Source of the DNA: Lathyrus oleraceus
Taxonomy: Eukaryota; Streptophyta; Magnoliopsida; Fabales; Fabaceae
Assembly (NCBI RefSeq): GCF_024323335.1
Contig: NC_066585.1
Location: 347,130,846 to 347,194,845 of the forward strand
Length of the DNA: 64,000 nucleotides
Reading direction: 5' to 3'
Shown: positions 35,501-46,506 of the stretch, piece after piece
How positions within the stretch are numbered: position 1 is the first letter of the stretch
Layout: every line of letters starts with the position of its first letter
Program-made: the position numbers and the translations under genes
The notes under the pieces: generated by a model
What the model was told of the DNA's origin: nothing
Database searches by the model: none
Seen by the model: only the letters and a program-made list of their open reading frames with translations

Positions 35501-35931
35501 TTATCAAACACGGGGACTTTGAATTTTGGCGGAACTCTCACGCCTGGGACCAGCCTCAAGTCAGCAACATCCACACCAAGAGCATTCTGCCCTTCCACAG
35601 ATTTCAACCTCTCTTCCAGTCCCTGAAACATAGGGTCCATACCATGGCCCATGCCAAAGTCCTCCTGAAGTAGGGAGAATTGATCCTCCTGATCATCATG
35701 GATGGGTTGTTGACCAAGGTTGCCATGTGGGATTAGGATAGGCCCTGGTCCATTGGGTCCATTAGCCTCTCCAGCTGGAGGATCAGCCACAACCTCCGGT
35801 TGAGTAGTAGAGGGATTCCTCTGTACCAACAATCTAAGCTCCTGTTGTCCCTGAGCCACTCCTTGGACCACTTCCATGAACTGATTCATGCGAGTTCTCA
35901 TCTCAGCGAGCTCTGCTTGTAAACCTTCCAT
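32543..35931 (-). pseudogene. gag: Ogre B gag-protease exon, one premature stop
   Basis: Starts at the ATG at 35931 (MEGLQAELAEMRTRMNQFME, a coiled coil). The retrotransposon Gag core covers about 35480-35130 (LMYFFQDSLAGASLEWYM, WRDLVEAFVKQYQ). A Gln-rich stretch lies at about 34930-34770. A degenerate zinc knuckle (CNFHSGAPGHTIENC, with His in place of the second Cys) sits near 34640-34590. The aspartic protease has DTGSS at 33250-33264 and LLGHPWIH downstream. One TAG at 35266-35268 interrupts the Gag core. There is no frameshift over 1,130 codons. The frame ends at the intron donor. Family role: particle protein plus maturation protease. Confidence 0.92.
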
Positions 35932-36396
35932 TGCTCTCTGTTGATTCCTTCGGGTACCGTATCGGTGAATGCCTGAGTCAGCTATCCTAATAATGGAATA
36001 CCAAACAAGATGAGAACACTGCGGCGGTACCTGTTATGCAAGACATGCTAATGAATATGCAAATGCAATGACATGTTTATCAATTTCAAAGGGTATTCTA
36101 CCCCTTGATTCCAGTCTCACATTAGATAAACAGTGTAAGAAAACCCCGACTAGAATCAAGAAGAAGATATAAACCCCTAGGAATAGATAAACATGATGCA
36201 TGCAATGCTTATGATTAAATTTTTATATCAGAGGAACTTTAGAGTCTTATTTGCAAATTTTGGAAATATTAAACGTTTATCACATACGAAAATATCACGT
36301 CAATTAATATTTGGAAATGTTTTTACGCCAAAGAAGTATAGTCTTGGTAACCAAATACAATACAAGAGAGAAGGAAAATGAACATCCTATGGATCC
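35932..36396 (-). other. Ogre B spacer between ORF1 and gag
   Basis: 465 bp without a reading frame. A comparable spacer with CCTGTTATGCAA near the gag start occurs in element C (about 43750). Confidence 0.6.
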
Positions 36397-37769
36397 CTAG
36401 AAGCAATCGTCCAAAGCCCTCGAGACCGGAAGATAAGCTGCACGAAGCCTCTTCACCACCCTCTCATAGGCTGCCTCCATATCTGCCTTCTCTTTGGCGA
36501 GTCGATCATACTTCCTCTTCCAAAACTTGGAAGACTGAGGAAGTAGAGAAGTCAATGCGTCATCAGGATCATCAATAACCTTGTGCTCAAGGAAGTCTAT
36601 CAAAGCATCCTTCTCTCTGATCTGCTGAAGCAACTCCTCTCGTTCACGGATCCAAGCACGCGAACGGTCTTCGTCTCTCAACTCCTCTACTCCTTGGCTA
36701 GGGAGGGTTGAAGGTCCAGCCACAACCAAAGGTGTGGGTCTTGGATACTCATAAGGCATGAGGTACTCGGAAGCTCTCCTCCTAACCCAAGAGGTATAGG
36801 GTTCCAAAGCGATACAGTTCTTCGGTCCTAGCTCCTTCCTTCCTTTCTTATGGATCTTGCGCCAAGCGCGGACCATCCTGCCCTTCAAGCCTTGGGGATC
36901 TTTACATTCCTGAAAGAACACACCCTCTAACAGAATGTTATTAGGTTTATTTAAGGGGAACCCAAGCTGACGACGTGCCAAAATAGGGTTGTAGTTAAAT
37001 CCACCACATTTACCAAGAAGAGGTACATTGGAGAATTCACCACAAGAGTCGACAATCTGCACATCATCATATACACGGTTGTACCAAAAGATATCATCAT
37101 TAGTGAGAGACATAAGTCTCGTGGACCACCGTAGACATCCTTTGTTCTCCTTGAAGGCGAGCGTATGAGGCAAGTGCGAAATAAACCACTTGTACAACAG
37201 AGGAAAACAGCACACAATGGTACCACCGCCCTTTGCATTCCTCATATGCAAAGAGAAATAAGTGTCACCCAACAGAGTAGGAACGGGATTAAGAGTTGAG
37301 AAAATCCTAATGGCGTTCACATCCACAAACTTGTCGATGTTGGGGAATAACACTTGCCCATAGATGAGAAGTACAAATATGGCCTCAAAGGCGTCCTCAC
37401 TCATGGCCTTCCCAAACATAGTAGCTTGATCAATGAGGAAATCAGACGGGAGACCTTGAATTCCACCTTTGGTAGTCATATGAGCACCAATAATAGATTC
37501 ATCTATACGCAATAGATCAGCAATCTCTTGCGAAGAAGGAACTCTCTCCAAGCCACTGAACGGCAACTGGTCTAGGATAGGTATGCCCACAAGATAGGCA
37601 TACTCTTCAAGCATGGGCAAAAGCTGGAGATCCGGAAAAGTGAAGCAACGGTACAAGGGATCATAGAACTGCACCAACACACTCATTAGACCTTCATCCA
37701 CTTGAGTAGCCAGAATAGACAGAAGCTTCCCATGACGAGCCTTGAATTCCAAGGGATCTAATACATAGG
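36397..37769 (-). CDS. Ogre ORF1, main part (split by element C)
   Basis: The extra ORF upstream of gag that is typical of Ogre elements, of unknown function. This part encodes 455 residues (from VLDPLEFKARHGK to the stop at 36397) with no internal stop. Its N-terminal 27 residues are at 46426-46506 beyond element C, and the two parts are in phase across the duplicated ATAGG. Seen in it: a globular region of about 330 residues (FYDPLYRCFTFPDLQLLPML, EEYAYLVGIPI, HTLAFKENKG, GFNYNPILARRQLGFP), resembling plant mobile-domain proteins in style, then a charged C-terminal coiled coil (WIREREELLQQIREKDALI). The in-place sequence reads into the LTR of C for a further 22 codons by chance. Confidence 0.8.
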
Positions 37770-39660
37770 TGTCATACGGTGAATTGGACTTTTGTGTGTT
37801 TTTGCTTTGGAAAGCAAATGTCGCGGTTAGCAAGAGTCGCCACCGACTTTTCTTTTATCCAATAAGGAAAGGTGGAAAAGAACAGGAAAGACCTTAGTTA
37901 AATTTTGGGTTCGGGAGGTACATTATACAAAGGGAAGGTGTTAGCACCCTTTGTATCCATGGTTATCCATGGGCTCTTAATTGCTTGATCACTTATGTTT
38001 GTCTAAAAAAAAATGTTTGTGAATTGCTAAAAAAAATGTTTTGAAAGAAGAGTTTAACTTTGCTTAATTTTGAAAACTGTTTAGAAAAATATAACTTGGC
38101 AATGATTCTAGTATGAATGTATACCAAGTGGTGGTTTTCTAGAAGATGTTTTGCAAAGTGTGATGTATGAAAAATGTTTTAGGTTGTGAGCCAGCAATTA
38201 AGAGTTATACCTACCCAAGGTCTTTATGGGCATTTCCTATCCTTATGAGGGTAAAATTGTCCTTACTATTGAGAAGTAAGTAGTTCTATCCTTTGGATGT
38301 AAAAGGGTCATCGTAGGTTGATCGATTGGTCATCGAAGGCAACATTTGTAAGGATACCTTAGCGTTCGAAGGGACGATCATCATTTAACCGTAGGCTACA
38401 ACGAAGGGTCATCGAGGGACAAAATCATATATTCGCAGGCAACATCCGAGGGACTATGATTTATCTTATAGGGACATGATGATTTAATCGAAGGGTCTTT
38501 GCTAAGTGTATCCCTACATTCGCGGGACATGACCATAATACCGTAATACCGTAAGGCAACAAAGAGAGGTCAAAGGTCACATATTCAAAGGCAATATTTT
38601 ACAATCAATTAGGTAGTCGTAATCAATTAGATAATTAGGTCCACATTATAATCAATTAGGTAATTAGGGTGAATCTCCCCAAGGGTATCCCACAAATAAA
38701 GTGGAATACCTAGCAAGCCATCTTTTCGGGAATGCGTGAGCCCTTACAAAATTCAGCAAACAAGTCAGAATACCAAATCAGGGTGCAATCGAGAATTGCA
38801 CCAAAGCAGTAGGAATGTCAGGAAAAATAACACATGGTTAGAGTAAAACAGATCAGATAAGCATAGAACAAAACAGAAAAATCAGCAACTGTCACGTTCG
38901 CTCCTGCCTCGCCTAGCGAAGGCTTAGCGAATGCTCGCTACATGCTCGCTTAGCGATGTGCTAGCGAGCGGCTGCGGGTTCTGGTTTTAATAACAGTACA
39001 ATTCCAAAATGCTCCATACCCTATGGCATCCATCACAGAGATTACATGGTGAAATATTCAAGATATTCATACATACTTAAATTCAACGTGCGAAACTTGA
39101 GATATTTTTATAAGTTCAATCATAATGTCATATGCAAATTAAGAACATAAAGCGGTAATAATAATGCAAACCTGTTTGCAATCGAATTGCAACCTTGAAT
39201 TGGCAAGTCACTCTTAGGGTTGGCGCCGGATTGAGTTGGGCGGAGATAACCTTGGTGCAGATGAGTTTCCTTCAGGGTTTCCTTTAGGGTTGCTCTGAAT
39301 TCTCTGGGTTAGCCTTCAGGGTTTGCTGCCTGTGAGTGTTTTCCTTTCTCCTCCGTTTTTCGTTCCCTTTTTCTGACTGAAGTTGTGGTATTTATAATGC
39401 TCTTTTTGTGACCTAATGGGCTCAGAATGAAGCCCAGAATTTTCTGGTATTCGCAAGCTTTGCTAGGCGAGTGGCGTAGCGAAGGGTTCGCTAGACGAAG
39501 GAATTGCTCGCCTAGCGAGCAAGCCAGTTTAGGCCATTTTCTGGATTTAGTCATCTGTGTGCTGGGTCTTTGTTCTTTTTAAGGTCAATGCCTTGAAAAA
39601 TAAGTTCGGGTGCCTTAAAAATGCCTTGTAATATTAACGGGAAAATTTTGGGGTATGACA
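37770..39660 (-). repeat. 3' LTR of element C
   Basis: 1,891 bp, begins TGTCATACGGTGAATTGG and ends GGGGTATGACA on +. Contains GC-rich palindromic motifs at 38896-38975 and 39455-39525. Compare the 5' LTR at 44545. Confidence 0.93.
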
Positions 39661-39674
39661 GCTGCCCCTGTTTA
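39661..39674 (-). promoter_or_regulatory. Polypurine tract of element C
   Basis: Reads AAACAGGGGCAGC on the minus strand immediately before the LTR start TGTCATACCCC, the position and composition expected for plus-strand priming in Ogre-like elements. Ogre B has the related AATAGGGCAGC at 26644. Confidence 0.65.
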
Positions 39675-39840
39675 ATATTCTTGAACCGAGAGAGTTAGAA
39701 TGGTGTGTACGCCATTCGTGGTCTGGAGGTGGAAGAATATTAAACACTAGAATGCCCCAAAAATTTGCACTTGTTAATCAGAAGTTATTCCTGATGGAGA
39801 TGGGCTTAAAGATGCCATCCAGGAAGTTTGATGATGAGAG

Positions 39841-40440
39841 CTTCAGAGTGCGTCGTACATTAGACGATATCTGAAAACATGGGTGTCATACCGGGCCATA
39901 CGCTAGATTGTATAGTGAGTCATCCATTAGGCTGTCGACTTCGCTGGGGAGTCAGAGTGTGTTATACGCTGCTGGGGATAAGGGATCAGAATGGATCATA
40001 CGCTAGACCGTATCTGAATAGCAGAGTGAGTTGTCCATCAGGCTGTATCTGAGGATGAAAGGGTAGTCGTACACTAGACTATGTTTCAGAACGCACCGTA
40101 CGCTAGGTAGTATCTGAATTGCAGAATGAGCCGTCCATTAGGCTGTATCTGGGAAATAAAGGTCAGAATGGATCGTACGCTAGATCGTATCTGAGTTGCA
40201 GAATGAGCCGTTCATTAGGCTGTATCTGACAAAAAGTAGTCGTACGCTAGACTACACCTCGGAATGTACCGTACGCTAGGTAGTATCTGAGAAATGAAGG
40301 TCCAACTGGGTCGTACATTAGACCGTATTGGAGTAGTTGAAGGTCAGAATGGATCGTACGTTAGATCGTATCTGAGTTGAAGGAGTCATATGTTGAGCTG
40401 AGTCAGAATGAACCGTATGTTAGGTTGTATCTGATAATAT
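39841..40440 (-). repeat. Element C 3' region: hairpin array with constant loop
   Basis: About 16 sub-units, each a short inverted repeat around a GTACGCTA/GTCCATTA/GTACATTA loop: CGTC/GACG at 39851, TAGTC/GACTA at 40064, AGCC/GGCT at 40129 and about 40206, GATC/GATC at about 40171, GTAGTC/GACTAC at 40236, TACC/GGTA at 40267, GGTC/GACC at 40309, AACC/GGTT at 40411. Sub-units are spaced 30-60 bp and joined by TATCTGA... linkers. There is no reading frame. Confidence 0.82.
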
Positions 40441-41498
40441 TTGTATACGTTGTATTTGTAGTAAATGTCTGGGATGGGCTTAAAGATGCCATCATTAGGA
40501 GGATATCAGAATGCTTGTCAGAATGAATATTCACATGGATTATATCTGAAAGATGTATCTGAATCTCGAATGTAACCGCTGAGGGTGTCTGTCTGAATGA
40601 ACCTTTATTTTGACTGTATCAGGAGGATAATTAACCTGAAAAGCAAAGTTAGCTTCATGCCATGTCATGATGCATGAGATGTTTTATGCTTTCAAAAATA
40701 AATGCGAACATTGTATGCATGCGTATGCTGTGAAATGATGTAATGAATGAATTATGCGTCTGAAAATTTTGCCAGGGGAAAATAAATCCCAATATTCTGG
40801 TTGGAGATATTTATATTGATGATCCTTTCTTAGCTAGGGGATACTTGATTTCTGTCTGATGGTAGAAACATTTAACAGAGCCTGGCTGGGGATAAAAGAG
40901 ATGACCAGTCTGTCTAGCGATGCCAATTTCTTCTGGGAAATAGCTGGTTTTTGTTGGGGAATAGGATTAGCAACCGGATTCATTGGAAAGCATGGTTAGA
41001 CCTTCTCCTCGACCCTGAAGTCTTGTAGTAATTGCTATTTCCGTTTTATGCATGTATTTTTGATAAACATCGATCATATTCAAATGCATATACCAATTCA
41101 ATCTAAATCAATGGACATTTACGCAAACAAAACAGAGAAAGTAAAACAAAAGCATCTTTTTGGAAATAACATTGTATTGATTTTGAAAGAGGGCCTATAA
41201 ACAGGCAATTTGAGTACAAGGAGACAGAAATCCTAGTAAGAGGAAATTGTCAAGAAAACAAAGAGAAAGCTATGCAGAAAAAGTCCCATCGATTTTAATT
41301 CCACTACTGTCATTATGTCTTCAAGCCTCTCATCTCCTGCTGTCGGATAAAAGTGATTGGCTTGTTCAGTCCCTTTGACTTGGGTGAAGCAGACCGAGAA
41401 CGGGACATAGTCATACGCTTTAATCCCTAATTATTGCCTGGACCGCCTTTTCAGGTTTTCAGTCCACCAGGATACCCTTTTTTGCCCAAGCCGCCTTT
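40441..41498 (-). other. Element C noncoding sequence between pol remnant and hairpin array
   Basis: No reading frame. Contains further short inverted repeats (for example ATTTC/GAAAT around TTCTGG near 40930). From 41400 it resembles the sequence just after the Ogre B integrase. Confidence 0.6.
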
Positions 41499-42375
41499 TC
41501 AGGTTTTTGACTTGCCGGGTGTACATGCGTAGTATTTTTTAACTATGTCCGTGTTCACGGGATGCGGGAACTCTTCGTCATCCATTGTGGCAAGCATCAT
41601 GGCTCCACCAGAGAATACCTTCTTAACTACAAATGGCCCTTCGTATGTGGGAGTCCACTTGCCTCTAGAATCACCTTGTGGTAGAATGATACGCTTTATT
41701 ACCAAGTCGCCACTTCGGAATTATGGTGTTTTATTTTGAACTGCGTGCGGAGTTCAGTAATCATCTTGTTGTTCAAATTAGCACTATTATCAGTGATAGC
41801 TCTTTCAGGAGACAGCAGGTTTCTCAAATAGATATTTGATAGAATCCATCTTAGAAATCAATAAAGCGGTATGATTCAACATATACTGTCTTAGTCGGCG
41901 AGCAGCCCAAACCAGAGCACAGCAAGTTTTCTCGAGCAGTGAGTATCTTGTTTCACAGTCGGTAAACTTTTTGCTAAAATGGTATATTGCATGCTCTTTT
42001 CGACCAGACTCGTCATGTTGCCCCAGCACACACCCCATTGAATTTTCTAACACGGTCAAATACATGATTAGAGGTCTTCCTTCAATTGGTGGCATCAGAA
42101 TTGGAGGTTCTTGGAGATACTTCTTGATTTTGTCTCAGTAATATGAAGATGGATTTGCAAGTAGCGGTCAAATGGGAGCTAAATCGGGCGACGTGGTCCA
42201 GATTTACGATTTCGATCGATGCCTCATGCGTCTGAATAGTCTTTTCTTCTTGCAGTAGCCTGGCAAGCTCTCCAGGTACTTCACAATCTTCCTCGCTTCC
42301 ATCCTCAGCTTGGTAGATCGGATTTTCAAAGTCATAATGAACAGTAGCAGAATTATTATCAACAGGATCCAGAGT
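41499..42375 (-). pseudogene. pol: Element C pol remnant: RNase H and integrase scraps joined by deletions
   Basis: From right to left: an intron-acceptor-like CGCAG near 42385 followed by the start of the RT exon (DPVDNNSA, YDFENPIYQAE) to about 42215; a direct jump to the end of RT (FSSHLTATC-like); RNase H (42095-41805, MYLTVLENSMGCVLGQHDES ... KYLFEKPA); a jump to the integrase ITDN-like segment (41800-41740); and the integrase C-terminal part (41705-41499, GKWTPTYEGPFVVKKVF ... VKKYYA). The RT catalytic core, second RNase H and most of the integrase core are gone. It could not encode working enzymes. Confidence 0.85.
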
Positions 42376-42594
42376 GGATATGGATCTGCGATTTGTTACG
42401 TGAGTGTGTGTAAGAATACATAGCTTTGTTTAAAAGATGACAGGAAAGATAAAGAGCGCAATATTTGAATGCAAAAAGTCCATTGATTCATTGAATGTGA
42501 ATATGCTTATGAAAATGACAAAACCATTGAAAAATTAGCTATTGTGCCCCGGGCATAGACACAATGCTTTGCAACACTAAAATAGCAATAACAA

Positions 42595-43704
42595 TTACTC
42601 CTGACTAAAGGAAATCAGGATAGTGTCTTCAGCCTTCCAATTGTCGAGTCCGTCACCAATTGTTGGGAAAATCCAACTATCCAAGTCACAATCGTTATCG
42701 GCATCTTCCACAGCATTAACAGTCTCGTCATGATTATGCAGGGGAGCAGTGATGACATTAGGTGTCTCCGGATGATCAGAGGTAGTCGCCTGTATTTTTC
42801 CACTTCGAATGCCGTGTTCAACATGCTCACCTGTTAATATAAGTTCAGTGAAACCCGATGAGGAACTTCTCAATAGATGGCTGTAGAATGGGCCAGTCAG
42901 TGTGCTCATGAACATGTCCACTAATTCTCGATTAGTCATAGGGGGTTTGACTTTGCCAGCCAAGTCTCTCCATTTTTGAGCATATTCTTTGAAGCCTTCT
43001 TTAGATCCCATAGTCATATTCTGCAACTGTAGCCGAGTAGGCGCTAGTTCAGAATTATACTGGTACTGCTTGTAGAAAGTTGTTGCTAAATCAGTCCAGG
43101 TGCGGATGTTAGAGCTCTCGAGCTGATAGTACCACTCTAACTGTGTGCCAGACAGACTCTCTTGGAAGAAATGGATCCATAGCTTCCTATCAGTGGTATG
43201 CGGCTGAATCTTTCTCACATAAGCTCTCAGATGCATCTGAGGACAAGACGCACCATCGTACTTAGTGAAAGTGGGGATCTTGAATTTGCGAGGAATGGTC
43301 ACATCGGAGACCAGACCCAAACTTTCGAAATCTAGACCGGGCGCCTTCTGGCCCTCCATAGCTAGCATACGTTCTTCCAGCAACTTGTACTTGCCATCTC
43401 TTGGAGAGTACTGTTCATTTTCATAGTCTTCATCGTCGTCCTCAGGGTTGAAGGGATCAACATTTTCCTCTTCCGAATCATTCTCTGTCTCCTCTTCTTG
43501 ATCCTTCAGAATTCTAATCTTGACTCCTGCGGCCTGTCCTTTAAGCCTTCTTCCCGGGTTGATGTAACTCACAACTTTCTTGTCTTTCTTCTTCTCGAGC
43601 AATAGAGCTTTCAGTTCCTCCTGCCCCTTGGATAAGCTCAAGATCATTTCCTGGAATTGAGCATTTTGAGCCTGGAGATCCTTGACAGTCTGTTCGAGGG
43701 CCAT
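42595..43704 (-). CDS. gag: Element C gag, open, C-terminally fused
   Basis: 369 codons with no stop, from MALEQTVKDLQAQNAQFQEM (a coiled coil of about 40 residues) through an acidic linker (EEETENDSEEENVDPFNPED) to the Gag core (about 43330-42990: LWIHFFQESLSGTQLEWYYQ, WTDLATTFYKQYQ, KEGFKEYAQKWRDL), the same domain as in the Ogre B gag. After about residue 300 the zinc-knuckle and protease parts are absent. The frame runs into DNDCDLDSWIFPTIGDG, probably the tail of the original gag-protease exon brought close by deletion. An open gag in a pol-less element is typical of trans-mobilised derivatives (inference). Confidence 0.85.
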   Translation of the reverse strand: MALEQTVKDLQAQNAQFQEMILSLSKGQEELKALLLEKKKDKKVVSYINPGRRLKGQAAGVKIRILKDQEEETENDSEEENVDPFNPEDDDEDYENEQYSPRDGKYKLLEERMLAMEGQKAPGLDFESLGLVSDVTIPRKFKIPTFTKYDGASCPQMHLRAYVRKIQPHTTDRKLWIHFFQESLSGTQLEWYYQLESSNIRTWTDLATTFYKQYQYNSELAPTRLQLQNMTMGSKEGFKEYAQKWRDLAGKVKPPMTNRELVDMFMSTLTGPFYSHLLRSSSSGFTELILTGEHVEHGIRSGKIQATTSDHPETPNVITAPLHNHDETVNAVEDADNDCDLDSWIFPTIGDGLDNWKAEDTILISFSQE

Positions 43705-43854
43705 TTTTCTGTTTGCAATAGGAAGACCGTGAGAACATTGATCCTTTAGAATACCTGTTATGCAATGTTATGTTATGCTATGCAATGTAGGAAATGTTTT
43801 CAATGTTTAAAGTCCTTGAAATGGTTAGTACAATGCCCCGATGTCATGATGTTA

Positions 43855-43917
43855 GGATGTTATGATGTTATGATGTTATGATGTTATGATGTTATGATGT
43901 TATGATGTTATGATGTT
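43855..43917. repeat. (GATGTTAT)n, about 8 units
   Basis: Perfect 8-bp steps after a degenerate lead-in (TGTCATGATGTTAGGATGTT). It lies in the leader of element C upstream of gag. Confidence 0.9.
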
Positions 43918-44520
43918 AAGTAAATAACAAGCACAAGCAAGTCACACAACAATCATTCCTAGGTTTTAAGGCTTGCATGAGTTCCATAGGTAAGTACCCT
44001 CCCCACTGAAGTTTGGTTGGTTCAACCTGTCCTAGAATAGTAACCGGGTTCTAAAAGGATCTCCAATCATTGACCTTCCTTTAAGTCCACTTCAGTGCAA
44101 CACCAAGTGGTTGACCGAAGCTTCCCTAAAGTCCAATCTCAAAGAGTGTAGTATCGAGTATCAACCAACCCCAGTCGAAACCGAAGTCAGTTATCTCACT
44201 ACTTTCTAATGGCTAGGATGAGTCAATTAGGGTTCTAAAGGTCTGGTTAATGCTTTGATGACACCACGCGGACGCCAAATTTTTCCTCAAGTAAACATGA
44301 GGAACATCAGGACATCCAAAGTATCACATTAACCGTAGCCATCATTTTGACCATTCCAGTATACGCCGGATAGTCGCGATGATCTATTGCTACTTACCTA
44401 AGGTACACTAGATCCAGGTGTAGGATCTTTCACTCAAGCATAAAATACCCAAGCAATCCCTTAAAAGTAAATCAGACAATTTAAATAAGTGATCTTGTTT
44501 TTAAGGTAACCTCTCTTTAA
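43918..44520 (-). other. Leader of element C
   Basis: Noncoding sequence between the primer site and gag. No ORF1 is present, unlike Ogre B. Confidence 0.65.
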
Positions 44521-44540
44521 TGTCCCCAGCAGAGTCGCCA
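44521..44540 (-). promoter_or_regulatory. Primer-binding site of element C
   Basis: Minus strand: TGGCGACTCTGCTGGGGACA, four bases from the LTR end. Starts with TGG as required for a tRNA 3' CCA. Ogre elements are described as primed by tRNA-Arg; I have not verified the tRNA match. Confidence 0.7.
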
Positions 44541-44544
44541 GTTC

Positions 44545-46425
44545 TGTCATACGGTGAACTGGACTTTTGTGTGTTTTTGCTTTGGAAAGCAAATGTCGCG
44601 GTTAGCAAGAGTCGCCACCGACTTTTCTTTTATCCAATAAGGAAAGGTGGAAAAGAACAGGAAAGACCTTAGTTAAATTTTGGGTTCGGGAGGTACATTA
44701 TACAAAGGGAAGGTGTTAGCACCCTTTGTATCCATGGTTATCCATGGGCTCTTAATTGCTTGATCACTTATGTTTGTCTAAAAAAAATGTTTGTGAATTG
44801 CTAAAAAAAATGTTTTGAAAGAAGAGTTTAACTTCGCTTAATTTTGAAAATTGTTTAGAAAAATATAACTTGGCAATGATTCTAGTATGAATGTATACCA
44901 AGTGGTGGTTTTCTAGAAGATGTTTTGCAAAGTGTGTTGTATGAAAAATGTTTTAGGTTGTGAGCCAGCAATTAAGAGTTATACCTACCCAAGGTCTTTA
45001 TGGGCATTTCCTATCCTTATGGGGGTAAAACTGTCCTTATTATTGAGAAGTAAGTAGTTCTATCCTTTGGATGTAAAAGAGTCATCGTAGGGTCATCGAT
45101 TGGTCATCGAAGGCAACATTTGTAAGGATACCTTAGCGTTCGAAGGGACGATCATCATTTAACCGTAGGCTACAACGAAGGGTCATCGAGGGACAAAATC
45201 ATATATTCGCAGGCAACATCCGAGGGACTATGATTTATCTTATAGGGACATGATGATTTAATCGAAGGGTCTTTGCTAAGTGTATCCCTACATTCGCGGG
45301 ACATGACCAAAATACCATAATACCGTAAGGCAACAAAGAGAGGTCCAAGGTCACATATTCAAAGGCAATATTTTACAATCAATTAGGTAGTCGTAATCAA
45401 TTAGATAATTAGGTCCACATTATAATCAATTAGGTAATTAGGGTGAATCTCCCCAAGGGTATCCCACAAATAAAGTGGAATACCTAGCAAGCCATCTTTT
45501 CGGGAATGCGTGAGCCCTTACAAAATTCAGCAAACAAGTCAGAATACCAAATCAGGGTGCAATCGAGAATTGCACCAAAGCAGTAGGAATGTCAGGCAAA
45601 ATAACACATGGTTAGAGTAAAACAGATCAGATAAGCATAGAACAAAACAGAAAAATCAGCAACTGTCACGTTCGCTCCTGCCTCGCCTAGCGAAGGCTTA
45701 GCGAATGCTCGCTACATGCTCGCTTAGCAATGTGCTAGCGAGCGGCTGCAGGTTCTGGTTTTAATAACAGTACAATTCCAAAATGCTCCATACCCTATGG
45801 CATCCATCACAGAAATTACATGGTGAAATATTCAAGATATTCATACATACTTAAATTCAACGTGCGAAACTTGAGATATTTTTATAAGTTCAATCATAAT
45901 GCCATATGCAAATTAAGAACATAAAGCGGTAATAATAATGCAAACCTGTTTGCAATCGAATTGCAACCTTGAATTGGCAAGTCACTCTTAGGGTTGGCGC
46001 CGGATTGAGTTGGGCGGAGATAACCTTGGTGCAGATGAGTTTCCTTCAGGGTTTCCTTTAGGGTTGCTCTGAATTCTCTGGGTTAGCCTTCAGGGTTTGC
46101 TGCCTGTGAGTGTTTTCCTTTCTCCTCCGTTTTTCGTTCCCTTTTTCTGACTGAAGTTGTGGTATTTATAATGCTCTTTTTGTGACCTAATGGGCTCAGA
46201 ATGAAGCCCAGAATTTTCTGGTATTCGCTAGGCGAGTGGCGTAGCGAAGGGTTCGCTAGGCGAAGGAATTGCTCGCCTAGCGAGCAATCCAGTTTAGGCC
46301 ATTTTCTGGATTTAGTCATCTGTGTGCTGGGTCTTTGTTCTTTTTAAGGTCAATGCCTTGAAAAATAAGTTGGGGTGCCTTAAAAATGCCTTGTAATATT
46401 AACGGGCAAATTTTAGGGTATGACA
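44545..46425 (-). repeat. 5' LTR of element C
   Basis: 1,881 bp, nearly identical to 37770-39660. A candidate TATA box TATAAATA lies at 46163-46170 on the minus strand. Short frames inside (for example 46083-46319) are not real genes. Confidence 0.93.
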
Positions 46426-46430
46426 ATAGG

Positions 46431-46506
46431 ATGTCAAACTCCTTAACTCTTTCAAGTCGGGTTGTCTAAAACTGTACTTCTTCATATTCCTTCTTTGCTT
46501 ATCCAT
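46431..46506 (-). CDS. Ogre ORF1, N-terminal part
   Basis: ATG at 46506-46504, then a basic stretch (MDKQRRNMKKYSF) and PDLKELRSLTS up to the ATAGG target duplication. It continues in phase at 37769 on the other side of element C. Short basic starts are common in Ogre ORF1 proteins. Together with 36397-37769 the ORF would be 482 codons. Confidence 0.75.

Larger units (their letters stand above)
37770..46425 (-). mobile_element. Gypsy (Ogre/Tat-related) element C, internally deleted, young
   Basis: 8,656 bp with LTRs at 37770-39660 and 44545-46425 and the 5-bp duplication ATAGG (37765-37769, 46426-46430). It sits inside ORF1 of Ogre B. It keeps LTRs, primer site, gag and polypurine tract but has lost protease, RT and most of integrase through internal deletions. 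The LTRs are almost identical apart from a few substitutions and a 10-bp indel near 39450/46220, so insertion is recent. It has the parts needed in cis, and Ogre-like machinery would have to act in trans. Confidence 0.93.

Noticed and set aside
37770..37833. In-place upstream extension of ORF1 starting at 37833
   Set aside because: Those codons lie in the LTR of element C; the true N-terminal part is at 46431-46506.
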